From Adiantum capillus-veneris (taxonomy: Eukaryota > Streptophyta > Polypodiopsida > Polypodiales > Pteridaceae): DNA of 64,000 nt. The position numbers and the translations under genes are program-made. The DNA lies in NCBI GenBank assembly GCA_014529385.2, contig CM043961.1, forward strand, positions 13,900,978-13,964,977, written 5' to 3'. Every line of letters begins with the position of its first letter. The first letter of the stretch is position 1. This document shows positions 44,735 through 56,971 of this stretch, piece by piece. The notes beneath the pieces are model-generated. The model made no database searches and was not told the DNA's origin. It was given only the letters and a program-made list of their open reading frames with translations.

Positions 44735-46691
44735 ATGGTTGTGTGCTACAATTTTAGGGTGATAAAAGAGAGGCATGGGAGGACATGTGGCATGTGGCAA
44801 GTAAATACATGCAGTTGCTATGTCACTACTATCAATGTGGTCCTAATTTCTTGTGTAATCCATACCATTTTGAGAGTAGAGACGAGGCCTGTATTATTTG
44901 AATCACTAGTATCTTGCATTGTTCTTTTTTTGAGTTTTTTGAATTAATTTTATATAATATAAGTATCAACAAATATGGATCCTAAAAACAAGCTCACCTA
45001 AAGTGAAAAAGAATTTTCAAGAAGATGTTTTCCTAAAAACAACCCATGATGTTTCCCTGGATACTACAAGAATGCTCTTGCAATACGAGGCCAACAAAAA
45101 TCTTCTTGAGAACATGATGTAACATGTAGAAAAGGAAGTTGTGCAATGGGGCTTCGTAGTCATTGTCTACTCATTAAAGACATGCACCATGCAAGAAGCA
45201 AGGGGCTTACATGACTAAAAAAGTTCTTTGTTGGCAGATGGTGCACTTACAGGGAGCACTGTGAAGTAAGACTCAATGTTTAGAGGGTCTATCATAGAAG
45301 CTATCACTCTTATTGAGAAGTTTCTCCACCATATCACCTAATGAGCATGCACACAATTTACATGGACATATAAATATCTATAAGAGAAGTGATCTGAAGA
45401 CCAAACTTTCATTCTAATTGAGTTTTAGCCTTTTGAAATAAAATAAAGAGAGAGAGAGAGAGGACAACTTCCTTCGCTTTGATAGTTTTCTTGTAATGTT
45501 CTAATCTTAAATGATATTTTTTTTTTATTAAAACCAAAATTGATTAATTATAGTCCTAATAGGGATTGATAATTAATTAGATTAATAGTCAATTGTGTAT
45601 TAGTATTAAGAGTATAATCTTTAATAGAGAGAGACTAATTAAGAAAAATAGATAAAGACTAGTTATATTTTTACTAATTAACAAGGATTAGCATTAACTA
45701 CCTTCGTAATCAACTAGAGCTTATGTTCTCTAGTGATTTTTGGAAAAACTCTCTCTATGCTATAGATAATTGGCTCTGCCTTCGAGTTTGATTGAAAATG
45801 TGAATCCTAGGGGGGTCTATTTATACGTTTCTGGTACCGAGGGCCTACATTTAGCAGTTCCTTGTAGCCCAAGGCAGTCCCTTAGCTCCCCTAGCACCCC
45901 ATGCTACTAAATTTATCCCTTGAAAGTTAGTGATGACCCTCCTCAACAACATCTACCTGCTTTAAAATTCAAATTTGATAATTTTCAAGCCCATTTTTAG
46001 CTTAAATGGTAAATGGCCTATGACTGCAAGTGCTGAGGATATTTTCACTTCCAGAGTGCTGATTTGTGGCTGTCTACACAACGAATAATGGCTCACAGTT
46101 CTTGGAGGTGTGTCACATACGACATGGGCGCACCTACACATAGACTGTAGGCGACATCCACTAGTTCATCAGGTAGCTTGTGTTTGCTGCTTGATATTCT
46201 AGATTTCATCCTCACATTGTAGGTACTTCCACATGGGATGTATTGTCAGAGATGATGTATGTCTGTTGAGGGTTTTCTAGCTATGAGTCACGCAACAAAC
46301 AACTGCCGCAGCGGTTACAACATATAGTGGGAAATTTGTGGATGTATGACTTTGTGGGAAGTCTATGTACTGTCAGATTTACTGCAGCCTTTGTTGAGGG
46401 TCGAGTGAGATTTTATTGAGCTGGGGGATTCTCAAATGTTGAGATCCTTTTGGTGATACAGGTCTTGGAACGATCCCTCGAGCACCCTTAGATAGGCAGC
46501 TAGGATGTATTGACTGTGATTTAGACAATTGGGATTTCATCTTTGCTTTACTACCGTTGAGGCATTGTCGCGGTCTATGCTTACAGGACAATGACAGAAG
46601 AGTGAGAGACAGTACAGGTGCAGGACAGGTTTACCCACAACTTACACTGTTAGAGAGACAATGGTTTTTTGAGCTGTTTTGGTCTGTTTTT
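44735..46691. other. Spacer, possibly with an unrecognised LTR of C4
   Basis: No gene seen. AT-rich, with (AG)n at 45448-45462. The C4 3' LTR start (TGTTGGAGTATAAAGCC) has no visible match here, so the 5' LTR is either lost or too diverged. Confidence 0.5.
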
Positions 46692-46854
46692 TAGTACATC
46701 AGAGCCATTTTACAAAGGAGACTCTGCCAAAATTTCTGCAAAATTTGAAGCTTTCTTGGTTCATTTGATAGGTTGATATTGTTTTAGGGGTCATTTTACA
46801 GGGGAAACTCTGCCAAATGTTTCCTAGGAAAGTAAACTACTATGAAGCGTAGCT

Positions 46855-47796
46855 ATGGCTGGATCATAGGACACTGCTCTTTACAATATCAAGAAGCTGG
46901 ATGGAACCAATTTCCCATTGTGGAAGAAGCAAATTTGGCATGTGTTGGTACAAAAGAAGCAGATAAAACCTATAAAGCTCAAGAGGATAAAACCAGAAGA
47001 TATGGACGAAGATGAATGGAGCGAAATAGATGAATTGACACTTTCTACCATTATGCTGACTTTGGCAGAAAGCGTTTACTTCAATGTAGCAGACGAGATG
47101 TCAGCTTATGAAGCATGGACAAAGCTGAGTGATCTTTATGAGAAGCAGAGTGCAGCTTCATAGGTATACTGGCTTAAGAAGCTTGTTGACTTGAAGATGA
47201 AATAAGGGACACCTATGTCCAATCATCTGAATGAATTCAACACCATCGACAGTCAGTTGTCAGCTCAAGGTGTCAAGTTTGATGAACCTGTTAGAGCTAT
47301 GTTCCTATTGATCACATTGCCGGAAAGTTCGGACACTTTTTGCACAGCTTTGAGTAATTCTGCACCTCTAGATGGTTTGACCATAGCAGGTGTAGAAGGC
47401 AGTCTGATTACTGAAGAAACCAACAAAAAGACAATGGACAAAGGCAAAAGAACACCCTTAGTTGTAAGGGGAAGGACCAAAGAAAAGGACAAAGGTGGAA
47501 AGAGGAATCAGTCTCGTAGCAAGTCCCGCAGTGCTAAAGGCAAGAGTGACATAGAATGCTACCATTGTGGCAAGAAGGGTCACATGAAAAGAGACTGCAG
47601 AGAATGGAAAGCAGAAAAAGGCAAAGAGAAAGCTGAAGACCATGGTGAGAAGAACAAGTCCTCAGTGAAGATTCAAGAAATAAATGTGACAAACACTGTT
47701 GCAGAGGATGACAGTCTAGTGTCAGGAGACATCTACTTCTTGAATAATACAATGGACTCAGCTCTTCTTACAACACATTTGATGGAAACGCACTGA
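46855..47796 (+). pseudogene. Gag of C4
   Basis: Starts MAGS, then a TAG, and continues LYNIKKLDGTNFPLWKKQIW, the usual Copia gag N-terminus (UBN2 type). YEAWTKLSDLYEKQSAAS, a stop, WLKKLVDLKMK, a stop and MSNHLNEFNTIDSQL follow; after that a basic stretch (RNQSRSKSRSAKGKS) and a complete knuckle CYHCGKKGHMKRDC at about 47557-47598. A frameshift near 47795 separates it from the protease. It would coat element RNA. Confidence 0.87.
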
Positions 47797-49349
47797 GTGA
47801 CTGGATTATAGACTCAGGGGCATCACTTCATGTGTCTCCAAACAAGGAGTGGTTTACCTCTTATGTGACCACTAAAGATCATGTTCGGCTAGGCAATGGG
47901 CAGACATGTGAGATCTTAGGTGCTCGAGATGTTCAAATGAAGTTTCAGAATGGCTCTTCTTTCATGCTGAAGAATGCGAGACATGTTCCCGCAATTACAA
48001 AGAGCTTGATCAGCACAGGTTTACTTGATGATGCTGGCTATGTCACCACTTTTGGACAAAACATGTGGAAGATATCCAAGGGTTCTATGACAGTAGCACA
48101 TGGAGTAAAGTCTGGAGGACTTTACATGATTTATGTATCAAATGTCTCTAAAAATGTAATCAATGTAACCGAGCAGCCGAACGTTTCTTTGTGGCATAGC
48201 CGGTTAGGACACATGTCCAAGAAGGGAATAGAAATCTTGTCTCGTTCTGGTTATTTGTCTGGCTTGTCATTTAATGATTTTGAATTCTGTGAACATTGTC
48301 TGTATGGTAAGCAAACACAGCAGCCACATAAGCATAGAAGCAGTAGAAGAGATACACAATTGGCACTTGTTCATAGTAATTTGTGTGGACCTATGCCTAA
48401 CCTATCTCTAGGGGGAGCTTCTTACTTTATGACATTTATAGATGATTACTCGAGGAAATTATGGGTTTACTTTCTCAAGCACAAGGATGAAGCGTTTAGT
48501 GTTTTCAAAACGTTTGTGACACTTGTGGAGAATGAGAGTGGCAAGAAGCTTAAATGCTTATGCACTAACAATGGTGGAGAGTATGTTTCAAAGGCCTTTC
48601 AGGAATTTTGTGATTCAAAAGGTATAAAACGTGAACTTACTGCTCCTTACAATCCTCCTCAAAATGGTGTTGCTGAGAGGATGAATAGGACCATACAAGA
48701 GAAGGTCAAAAGTATGTTGTCTAATGCACAACTGACAAATGGGTTTTGGGCTGAAGCGGTATCAACAGCTGTTCATCTTATAAATGGATCTCCTAGCAAG
48801 GTTTGGCAGAAGGATTCAGTGGCAGAGATGGTATGGTCAGGCAAAATTCCCTCATACAAGCATCTCAGAGTCTTTGGCTGTGAGGCATATACTCACGTTC
48901 CAAAGGAATTTAGGAACAAACTTGAGCCAAAGAGTAGAAAGTGCATCTTTCTAGGCTATGGTAATTCTGGTGAGATGGGGTATAGACTTTGGGATCTCGA
49001 ATCCAGAAAGTTTATCCGCAAAAATGATGTTCACTTTAATGATGCCAAATATCATTCTAAACCAGAGAGGGTTGATGAGATTAGAAGAGTTGTCTTCCAA
49101 GAAGATGGACCTGCACGTGCAAGACAAAATGTTAGGGCTCAAGAGGAGCAAGGACAGGATAGAGTGGAACCACAGGTTGTGGCTGAGCCTCAGCCACCTA
49201 TTTTGCGTAAATCGGGACGGATCTCACGACCTCCTGATCGGTTTGTTCCATCTATGAACTATGTCATGTTGACTGATTGCAATGAGCCTTCATGTTACAA
49301 GGAAGCAGTGCAAATGAAGGACTCCGGGAATTGGCAATTGGCCATGTAG
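47797..49349 (+). pseudogene. Protease and integrase of C4
   Basis: The protease motif is readable across the frameshift as DWIIDSGASLHVSP, then the open part from 47832 (505 codons). GAG-pre-integrase: LWHSRLGHMSKKGIEIL with CEHCLYGKQ. Integrase core: LALVHSNLCGPMPNLSLGG, TFIDDYSRKLWVYF, CTNNGGEYVSKAF and PQNGVAERMNRT. The first and second catalytic Asp residues are Asn in VHSN and TNN; only the Glu remains. The C-terminus has VFGCEAYTHVPKEFRNKLEP. It ends at TAG 49347-49349 just before the RT. Confidence 0.88.
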
Positions 49350-50870
49350 TCAGAGATGACAGCTCTTCATAAAAACCAGACATGGAAGCTAGTTAAATTA
49401 CCACAGGGCAAAAAGGCTCTACCTTGTAAATGGGTTTACAGGTATAAGATCACCGCTCATGATAGTCAGCCAAAGTACAAAGCAAGGCTTGTTGCCAAGG
49501 GCTTTAAGCAAGAACAAGGCATTGACTTTGATGAAGCCTTCTCTCCGGTGGTCAAGATGACTACATTGAGATGCTTTCTTGCATTCGTTGCCATATTAGA
49601 TTTGGTGTTGCATCAAATGGATGTCAAGACAACGTTCTTGCATGGTGATTTAGATGTGGAAATTTACATGCAGCAGCCAGAAGGGTTTGCTGAGAAAGGC
49701 AAGGAAGATTAGGTATGCGAGTTGTTGAAGAGTCTTTATGGCTTAAAACAATCACCGAGGGCATGGTACCATAAGTTCCACAAGTTTATGCTTTCTCAAG
49801 GCTACAAACGTAGTGAGTTCGATCACTATCTATATACAAAGAAGGCTAAGGATGGTAGTTGGTTGATCCTTATTTTGTATGTGGATGACATGTTGATTGC
49901 TGGCAAGCACTTGGAAGAAATTTCAACTTTGAAGTCAAAGATGGAAAAATTGTTTGACATGAAAGACATGGGTGAGGCAAGTCATATACTTGGTATGCGC
50001 ATTGAGAGAGACAGATCAAAGAAGTTGATTTGGTTATCTCAAACAGAGTATATTGACAAGGTTTTGCAATGTTTCAATATGGAGAAGGGAAAGGCATTGA
50101 GTGTTCCATTGCCACCATGTGTCCTGTGTCTGAGGAAGAACAGGCTGAAATGAATAAGATTCCATATGCATCTGCAGTGGGTAGTTTGATGTATGCAATG
50201 ATTTCTACTCGCCCAGACATTGCATTTGCAGTGGGAGTAGTAAGTCAATACATGTCAAACCCAGGCAAGAAACATTGGGAGGCAGTGAAAGGAATATTGA
50301 GATACCTGAAAGCTACAAAGAGTATGCGTATATGATATGGGAGTCAAGAGCTAAGTGTAAAGGGTTTTATAGACTCAGATTATGCAGGTGACTTAGACAA
50401 TCGAAGGTCTACGTCAGGGTATGTCTTTACATTGGCTGGTGGAGCAGTATCATGGCGTTCTAGATTACAAGATTGTGTTATTCAGTCTACTACAGAGGCT
50501 GAATATGTTGCAACATCAGAGGCATGCAAAGAATCAATTTGGCTTAATCGACTAGTAACAGATTTGGGAATCAAAGAAGAGATGCCTGTGTTATATTGTG
50601 ATAGTTAAAGTGCTATACAATTGGCTTGCAATCCAGTTTATCACTCAAAGACAAAGCATGTGGATCTGAAGTATCATTTCATTAGGGAAATGCTCGAGGA
50701 TAAGCAACTTCAGCTTGTCAAAGTTCACACCACAGAAATCCTGCTGATCTACTTACAAAAGGACTTCCCTCAGAGAGCTTTGCGCATTTTCGGAAGCAAT
50801 TAGGTTTAGATCACTTCTCTACATCTCTTCTATATTAGCTTGTATAGTAGCTTCTCTCACACTTAAAGTA
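49350..50870 (+). pseudogene. RT and RNase H of C4
   Basis: RT: NQTWKLVKLPQGKKALPCKW, FSPVVKMTTLRCFLAFV, TTFLHGDLDVEIYMQQPEGF, a stop at 49710, KSLYGLKQSPRAWYHKFHKF and LILYVDDMLIAGKHLEE with the YVDD pair. A frameshift near 50110 precedes SAVGSLMYAMISTRPDIAFA. RNase H: DYAGDLDNRRSTSGYVFTL, STTEAEYVATSEA, LYCDS, a stop at 50608, SAIQLACN and TKHVDLKYHFIREM, then a last frameshift near 50740. The stop codons TAG and TAA fit C-to-T changes at Gln codons. Confidence 0.87.
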
Positions 50871-50895
50871 CCACATTGGACTTTAAGTGGGAGGT

Positions 50896-51110
50896 TGTTG
50901 GAGTATAAAGCCCAATGTGGTCGCCCAAGTAAGTGGGCGGGCCGCCAGGTATGTACACATATTCTTTTGTTAAAACCTAATAAGAACTCACTATGCTCTA
51001 CACATTATAGTAGAGCGAGTTCACCATATCGTCGTGCTCTTCTTCTCACACTCTCTCTTGCGTCGCACTTCCGCTCGTACTCCTTCAATCCCTCTCTCTC
51101 CAAGCGACTC
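50896..51110 (+). repeat. 3' LTR start of C4 (end not found)
   Basis: TGTTGGAGTATAAAGCC directly after the polypurine tract AAGTGGGAGG. The other end could not be fixed without a sister LTR; sequence changes to GC-rich material after about 51110. Confidence 0.6.
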
Positions 51111-51239
51111 ATGGCAAAGGTGCTGCCAAGAGATCTCTTAGCAGCCGGGGATGAGGAGGAGAGGCGGCGGGAGAAGGAGGTGGTGGGGGGGCTGATGAGG
51201 AGGGGGGGAACTCAGGGGGAGGAGGGGCTGTGAGGGGTG

Positions 51240-52350
51240 AAGCTGAGGTGGGGGCTAGAGCACAGACCTCATCCTGCTCAAGAGGACCAAATTTTTTCCT
51301 CGTGAAAACCCATTGCTACTGGGCAGGCGCCTAAGGACCACCCTGAGTGCCAGGCTATCATTGTGGACCCTGCCGTTGCCGACCATGAACCTGCTACCAT
51401 CCCTCCTCCGCTGGAGCCCCAGGCTCGAAGCGTGGCTCTGCCTGTGTGCTCTGTGGATCTGCCTGTGGTGGCTGTTGGCTAGCCCTTCCAGGCTGGGGCT
51501 CGGCCTGTGGTGTAGGTCGAGGCCTCCTTTGTGGACAGGCCTGCGCAAGATGGCCCATCTGTCGACAAATGAAGCACTGATTCGAGAGGCCTGAATACTC
51601 CACGCTCTATCTAAACCAACCCCCACTCACCCGAGGAAGTAGGATGACCTTCAAGAGAGTGTGAATATCCCTAACCAGAACACAAACTAAGGAAATCGGA
51701 CTTCCTTGGCAGCTACTGAGGCTACCGTGGGAGGAGTCTCTAGGACAATCCCAATCGCTGAGCCTATCCTGGACAAAAGTGGTAGGTACTCCCTCCGCAA
51801 ACTAGGAAAGCATACGGAGATGAGAATGTCTGCTTCCTCTACCACAACATCTAAAACAGGGTAAAAACCATGTCTCCTCTGTCGAAAGTGGGCTCAAGTT
51901 TCTTGGATGGTCAAGGGGCTCATGGCGATGACATTGGATGCCATATTAGAGGTCTGAAACTCGATCCGGTAGTAGCCTCGTCCGCGGATCTCAACGTACA
52001 AGATCTTGCCCACCTCTACGCAAGAAGGAGGGCCTGGAGAAGATCACGTAGCTCTCCTTTGCTGGGTCTGGTACTGAGAATCTTGGAGATGACGGCGGAG
52101 GTTGCCGCTAGGCGCTCCACCTTTGCTATGACGCTCACTTGCTCTATCGGGGAAAGAGCAAGTCAAATGGTGGGCTCTGCCAGGTCGAGCGAGGGGACTT
52201 CTGAGGAGTCTCTCTAGGGCGAAGCATGAGCTTCCATTTGTCTCTGCTGCTGCTGTGTAGGAAAAATGGGGGGGTGCGTGAAGACAACCACCTGAGAGCT
52301 TGGTGAGTGAATTCCCAATAAGAGCTCCATTGCACGGCTAAATAAGTGAG
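51240..52350 (-). pseudogene. LINE ORF1-like relic (DUF4283 and CCHC knuckle)
   Basis: Minus-strand pieces: near 51990-51880 VGKILYVEIRGRGYYRIEF, MSPLTIQET, stop, AHFRQRRHGFYPVLDVV, which has the look of the DUF4283 domain of plant LINE ORF1 proteins; then a loosely readable stretch; then at 51603-51394 VEYSGLSNQCFICRQMGHLA-QACPQ, a C-x2-C-x4-H-x4-C knuckle followed by a Pro/Gln-rich tail. DUF4283 followed by a knuckle is the normal plant LINE ORF1 layout (nucleic-acid binding chaperone). No ORF2 (endonuclease, RT) is seen downstream, so it is a fragment. Assignment from memory of the motifs. Confidence 0.5.
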
Positions 52351-52690
52351 GTCTTCGGGGGGGGGGGCTAAAGGTGCACAAAGGTGGAGGTAGAGTCGAA
52401 ATGAAGGTCATTGTGTGCAAGAGCAGCGGACAGGTGATCGAGAGCAGGCAGCAAGTGTGTGTGCGAGCAGCAAACGAGCAACGGGGGGTGTGGGGGAGCG
52501 GGTTGGATAGCACGTGTGCTGGCTCGGTGTAGGTAGAGTAGCACGCGAGATTAAGACAGCGTGCAGTAGGGACAGGTGTGGGGGAGCGCGCAGGTAGAGA
52601 TAGATGGGGGGCAGCGCGTAGGCGGGGGGAGAGGAAACAATGGTGCAAGGGGGAGGCAGGAGCAGGCAAGGGGGGGAGCGTGCAAGAGCA
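52351..52690 (+). other. G-rich tract block
   Basis: Many runs of 4-10 G on the plus strand (for example near 52357-52367, 52480-52500, 52620-52680), with AGCAG and GTGTG wording. It lies upstream (minus sense) of the LINE-like relic and could be its 5' region. No gene. Confidence 0.5.
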
Positions 52691-55600
52691 GCAACGAGCC
52701 CTTTTTGGTTCTAAAAAGTATTTTTCTTCAATGATTACTAAAACCTTTCAATGATTCTATCAAATTAAAGTATCTATGAAAATTTCTAGAGGCCATAACA
52801 AGGTCGGTCTTCATTTGAATTGAATTCTAAAAATCCCTAGCTATAGGTTAGTCATGCTGAAGATTTTGAAAATATCAATTTTGGGCTACTTTTAAGATAG
52901 TGGTTTACTAGTTTGTTGGTTTTGTGCTCTCAATAAAAGCTTTAGGGTTTAATTTTTCGCTTTGTGGAAACCTTATAGAAAAGGTACTTCAAGTTCAACT
53001 GGTCAACTCCAATAAGAGCATATACCAAAGGTACTTTTTTCCCACTAGGTTTTATTGCCTATGTTCATCCAAGTTTTTATACCGTAGTCTAGCAACACTC
53101 ATCACTCTCCTCTTGTATGTATATATATTTATTCTACATCTGCAATGAGTAATTTGCTACCCATATCAATCGTACAAGATTTATAGCAATAGTTGCAGAT
53201 CTCAACTATTCTTGTCAAGAGAAACTCTTATCTTCCAGGACAATAACCAAGCTTCCTCAATGAATGGTAGGCTGGAGATTGGCATACAAGAATAAAGGAC
53301 AAGCAATGACAATCTTAACAAGAGATCTCTCAACAACAATCATAAAGAGCTCACACATGGCTTCAAAGTAGTAGAGTATTGTAGAGTGGCCCACAGGAAA
53401 ATCCATAATCAAGTCTACGACCCAAAGAAGCATAGTTCCCACAAAGGAATTGAACTCCAAAAGACATCTTCATGGCCAAAAGTGGCAACAAAGAGAATAA
53501 TGCATAAACAGATGCAACATTGTCTCAATAATTAAATCCCATCTCCATATCAACTAGAACACAAAACATATAGATCACCCAATGGGGAGCATCATCATCT
53601 ACAAATAAAATTCAAAGCTAGAGACTAGCCTTAAAAGACAAACTTGACAACATCCCTAACAACCAAATTGCACATGGTCGTGTCAAGGGACAACACAAGC
53701 TAGGAAGGGGGGATTTTTGGCGGATTTAGTATACGGCCACCCACTTAGCTGGACACCAGATTTGTACTTTGTTATTTTTTTGAGATAGTGTAGCTATACT
53801 CTATGAAAATCCTAATTCCAAAGTAGCAAGTCTATTCCCTACGTTGCAATTCTTTCATGATGATTGTAAAGGACCATGTGAGCTAATCACTAGCCATTTA
53901 GAAAGCCCTAGGTGTATTTAAGATAATGACTTTAATGTGAAAGGGAGGGTTCTATTTTGGAAAAGAAAGGATCTCTATTGTACGTATGCTGAAGCGTCTT
54001 CTCAATCTAAGATTTGTAATAACTATATTTTGTGATTGGGTAATCTATTTTAGTTTTGAAGCTTGCATTGTGTTCCTCTTTCTTTGCTCTTTCATTCATG
54101 TGTAAGAATTTCAAGTTTTGTTGTGGTTTACGACTATGCATCTATGAATCTAATCTATAGATTTGAATGCTTAAATCACTATTTGTTGAAGTTTTGAATG
54201 TAGAAGAGTGTTATTACATTGTAGGGTAACCTCTTTGGGCCATTCTGTTGCAGTTTTGTGACTTGTATCATGATGGATCGCGATCCATGTACCTTGTTGG
54301 AATGCAACGAGACTTGGTATACTTGTCTCTTTAGGCCTAATGAAGCTTTTCTTAAAGTTTTGTGACAATCCAATTTCATTTAGTTGGAAAAATAGTGTGA
54401 TAACCTAGAGCTGTGAGAAAGGACATATGAAAATTTCTTGATCATTTAGTGGTGATTTTCTTGTTGATTTGATGCATTTTCTTGTTAGGTTCACTTCCTC
54501 ACGACTAACAATCTCAAAGAGTCTTCGTACCCCATTCAAGTCACTTTCTTGAGTATTGACATATTATGTTAATGTCAAATAGCTATGCTACAATTGTCTG
54601 AGCATGGCAACCCGCTAACACCTCTTCTAATAATTAGGAAGGTATAATTTATGTATTGTATGACATTCCAAAATTGGATTTTTAAGTGCTTATTGCAAAT
54701 GGAGTTCTTCTTCACAATGGTGCCATTTATGCAAGTTGAAGTGTAAAGTTTTTAGTTTTGGAACAATATTTTGAATTATAACCTAATTGGACCCTAATTT
54801 TCAAGGTCAAAACTAGGATTTTTAATTATAAATGGTATTAAAACCTTACATTTTAACATAAATCTCAATTGTCTCATTGGTGTTACCTTAAACCTATGGT
54901 TGTTTCTTAGTCTCCCACTTGGATATTCATTGGTACCATAATGTTCACCCTGAGATAAAGGACTAAGCTCCAAGTCCTTTTAGAGAAGAGAGATTCTACA
55001 AAAGAAGGCGGAAGAGTAGAGAGGGTTGAGTAAAGATATATAAAGGTGTATTCAAAATCAATGTGTCATGATATTAATATGGAAAACGCTTAGTTTAGAT
55101 AGTGTAAAGAGAGTACAAACATTTTTTTAATTGGTAGTAGCACTTGTGATATAGAATCATCCAAATTCCAACCCTAGTTTGTGCATAAGCTTCTCAGTCA
55201 TCACTTAATTTCCGCACCTCCATCCACATATATGTTAATAATTCATTGATTCTTGAATTTAGCAATCATTAACACTATTTCTTTAATTCCTCAAGCAATG
55301 ATAGCCCCAATAGACTTAACCTTAGCTTTCCTAGTACTTACCAACTTTAAACAAGCTCGTCTTTCCTTCAGTGAGAGCTGAAGGAGCTATTTTCAGGTAA
55401 TGTTTGGCCCTTGCTTACTGACATCTACAACCAAGTTGTATGGTGAATAGCCCATTTTAAATAGGATATCCTCCTTGCCCATGTGCCTCCTAGATTTATT
55501 CTTCACATACTTAGGGGCCTACGATGAACCTTCTTCATGGACGTTATCTTGCTTTGAGGCATCCATTACATCTGATCTTTGTCTCCTCACCCTCTTGATC

Positions 55601-55957
55601 AACACCACATCAAACTCATCTATCTTTGATTTCCCTTTGTAAGGATGTTGAAAAATTAATCTTGAAAAGAATTTAGAGATTGAATAGGGAAACGATCCCT
55701 TTTGCTAGTGAAAATTCAAAGCTTAAGGGGTTTTATCAATAGTCCTTGAACATAGTTGTTGTATTGGTTTTACATAGAGTGACCCTTTTGAGCTCATTCT
55801 TTACCTCTAGGAGGAGAGAGTGGAAAAAATTCTTTTAGTGCAAGTGGTGGTGGTGGTGTAGGGACCTTAGAATATATGTAGGTGGTGTCATGCGTGCAAC
55901 AGGACTCTTAACTGTATGCTAAGTTGGATATCATTTTTTGAAGCTTTCATTGTAAAA
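52691..55957. other. Spacer, perhaps partly U3 of Gypsy element G4
   Basis: No gene recognised in 3.3 kb. If the CACTA element sits inside the G4 LTR, the right part of this stretch is LTR. A TGTGGT at 54122 mirrors the LTR end ACCACA at 62307 and is one possible start, but this is weak. Confidence 0.4.
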
Positions 55958-55969
55958 CACTACAAGAGG
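55958..55969 (+). repeat. Left terminal inverted repeat of CACTA
   Basis: CACTACAAGAGG, preceded by AAAA. Confidence 0.95.
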
Positions 55970-55984
55970 TTGTGTGCTCTTGTG

Positions 55985-56215
55985 ACGCTTTTAGCGATGG
56001 AAATACACTGGGTTTTTATAACCCCCGGCATCGCTAAGAGTGTCGCTAACAGCGTAGATACGGGAACGTTGCTATAAGCATCGCTATAACAGTCACTATA
56101 ATCGTCGCTATATAGGGACGTCTATAGCCACAATTATAGAGACGCTGCAGAGCCATCTATAGTGATGCTTATAGTGACGCTGCAGAGCCTTATATAGCAA
56201 CGTTCATAGCGACGC
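55985..56215. promoter_or_regulatory. Left subterminal repeat region of CACTA
   Basis: About a dozen variants of GCGACG, TAGCGACG, GCATCGCTA and CGTCGCTA in both orientations, often followed by TATA. In En/Spm such motifs bind the TnpA protein (family knowledge). Confidence 0.8.
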
Positions 56216-56630
56216 CCAAGAGGAAGTTTTTTTGGTGGCAGGGTTTTCAATGCCCTGCCACCCATCAACCATATTGAATATTTCATTAATTGATTCACCT
56301 TTGAAAAAAAGTGCAAAGGTAGATATAGACCCAAAATAATCACCCACAAGACAATATAACCATTAACTCCATCATCCATAGTACGTATTTTTTGCAAAAT
56401 AAAGATACAAAACTGACAAGTGTGAATTGATGAAAGTAAATCAATGACAATTGTACACATAGGCAAAATCACTTGATTGTTAAACTGTGCAAATGTAATA
56501 GTTACAAACCATTGTCATTATTTAAAAAATATACATGGTTTTCAAAAAGACGTATAAAAGTCGTCTCATGATACATAAGCTATGACAAAAAGAAACTAAT
56601 GCTATCTAGCTATGGCTAAACTAACGTTGT

Positions 56631-56675
56631 CTAATCAGACGTCTCATCGCGTCCAAGCGGCATATCTGTCGGATT
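56631..56675 (-). CDS. Last exon of the CACTA Ptta-like gene
   Basis: 45 bases reading NPTDMPLGRDETSD and stop, preceded by a textbook acceptor (T-rich tract, TTTGCAG). It joins exon 2 in phase 0. Confidence 0.75.
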   Translation of the reverse strand, partial: NPTDMPLGRDETSD

Positions 56676-56776
56676 CTGCAAAAAAAAACAATATGACAGC
56701 TTTTTGTAAGTATAAACATATAGCGACGTTTATAAAACAATACAACAAATAGAAAAGAATAAACCCTAATACTAAC

Positions 56777-56878
56777 CATGCCGCCGCAAGAACTCAAAAT
56801 GTCCATAAGGGCGTTTAAGCCCTTCGTGCCTGCGTACTCACGCTCGTACGGTGTGGGATCACGTCCTGTCATTGACCA
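56777..56878 (-). CDS. Middle exon of the CACTA Ptta-like gene
   Basis: 102 bases coding WSMTGRDPTPYEREY then AGTKGLNALMDILSSCGGM, with acceptor TTGACAG on one side and donor GTTAGT on the other. Both introns are phase 0, so reading continues exactly from exon 1 (ending ADF at 56972) to exon 3. Confidence 0.78.
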
Positions 56879-56971
56879 CTGTCAAAACATACAAAGAATC
56901 CATTATGTTTGAATTTAAAAACCCATAAACCCAAAACTATCAAACATAGAGAGCAATGTAAAAACACTTAC

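Larger units (their letters stand above)
46692..50895 (+). mobile_element. Ty1/Copia element C4, internal region
   Basis: A degenerate Met-type PBS (TACATCAGAGCC at 46694-46705), leader, gag, protease, integrase, RT and RNase H in Copia order, and a PPT directly before an LTR start at 50896. Stops at 46867, 47161, 47203, 49347 and 49710, and frameshifts near 47795, 50110 and 50740, disable it. The leader repeats CATTTTACA-x-GG-x-ACTCTGCCAAA at 46706 and 46792. Confidence 0.88.

Noticed and set aside
51313-51594. Plus-strand Leu/Trp-rich open frame with apparent membrane segments
   Set aside because: It overlaps the minus-strand knuckle CFICRQMGHLAQAC region in antisense; GC-rich DNA gives long shadow frames.
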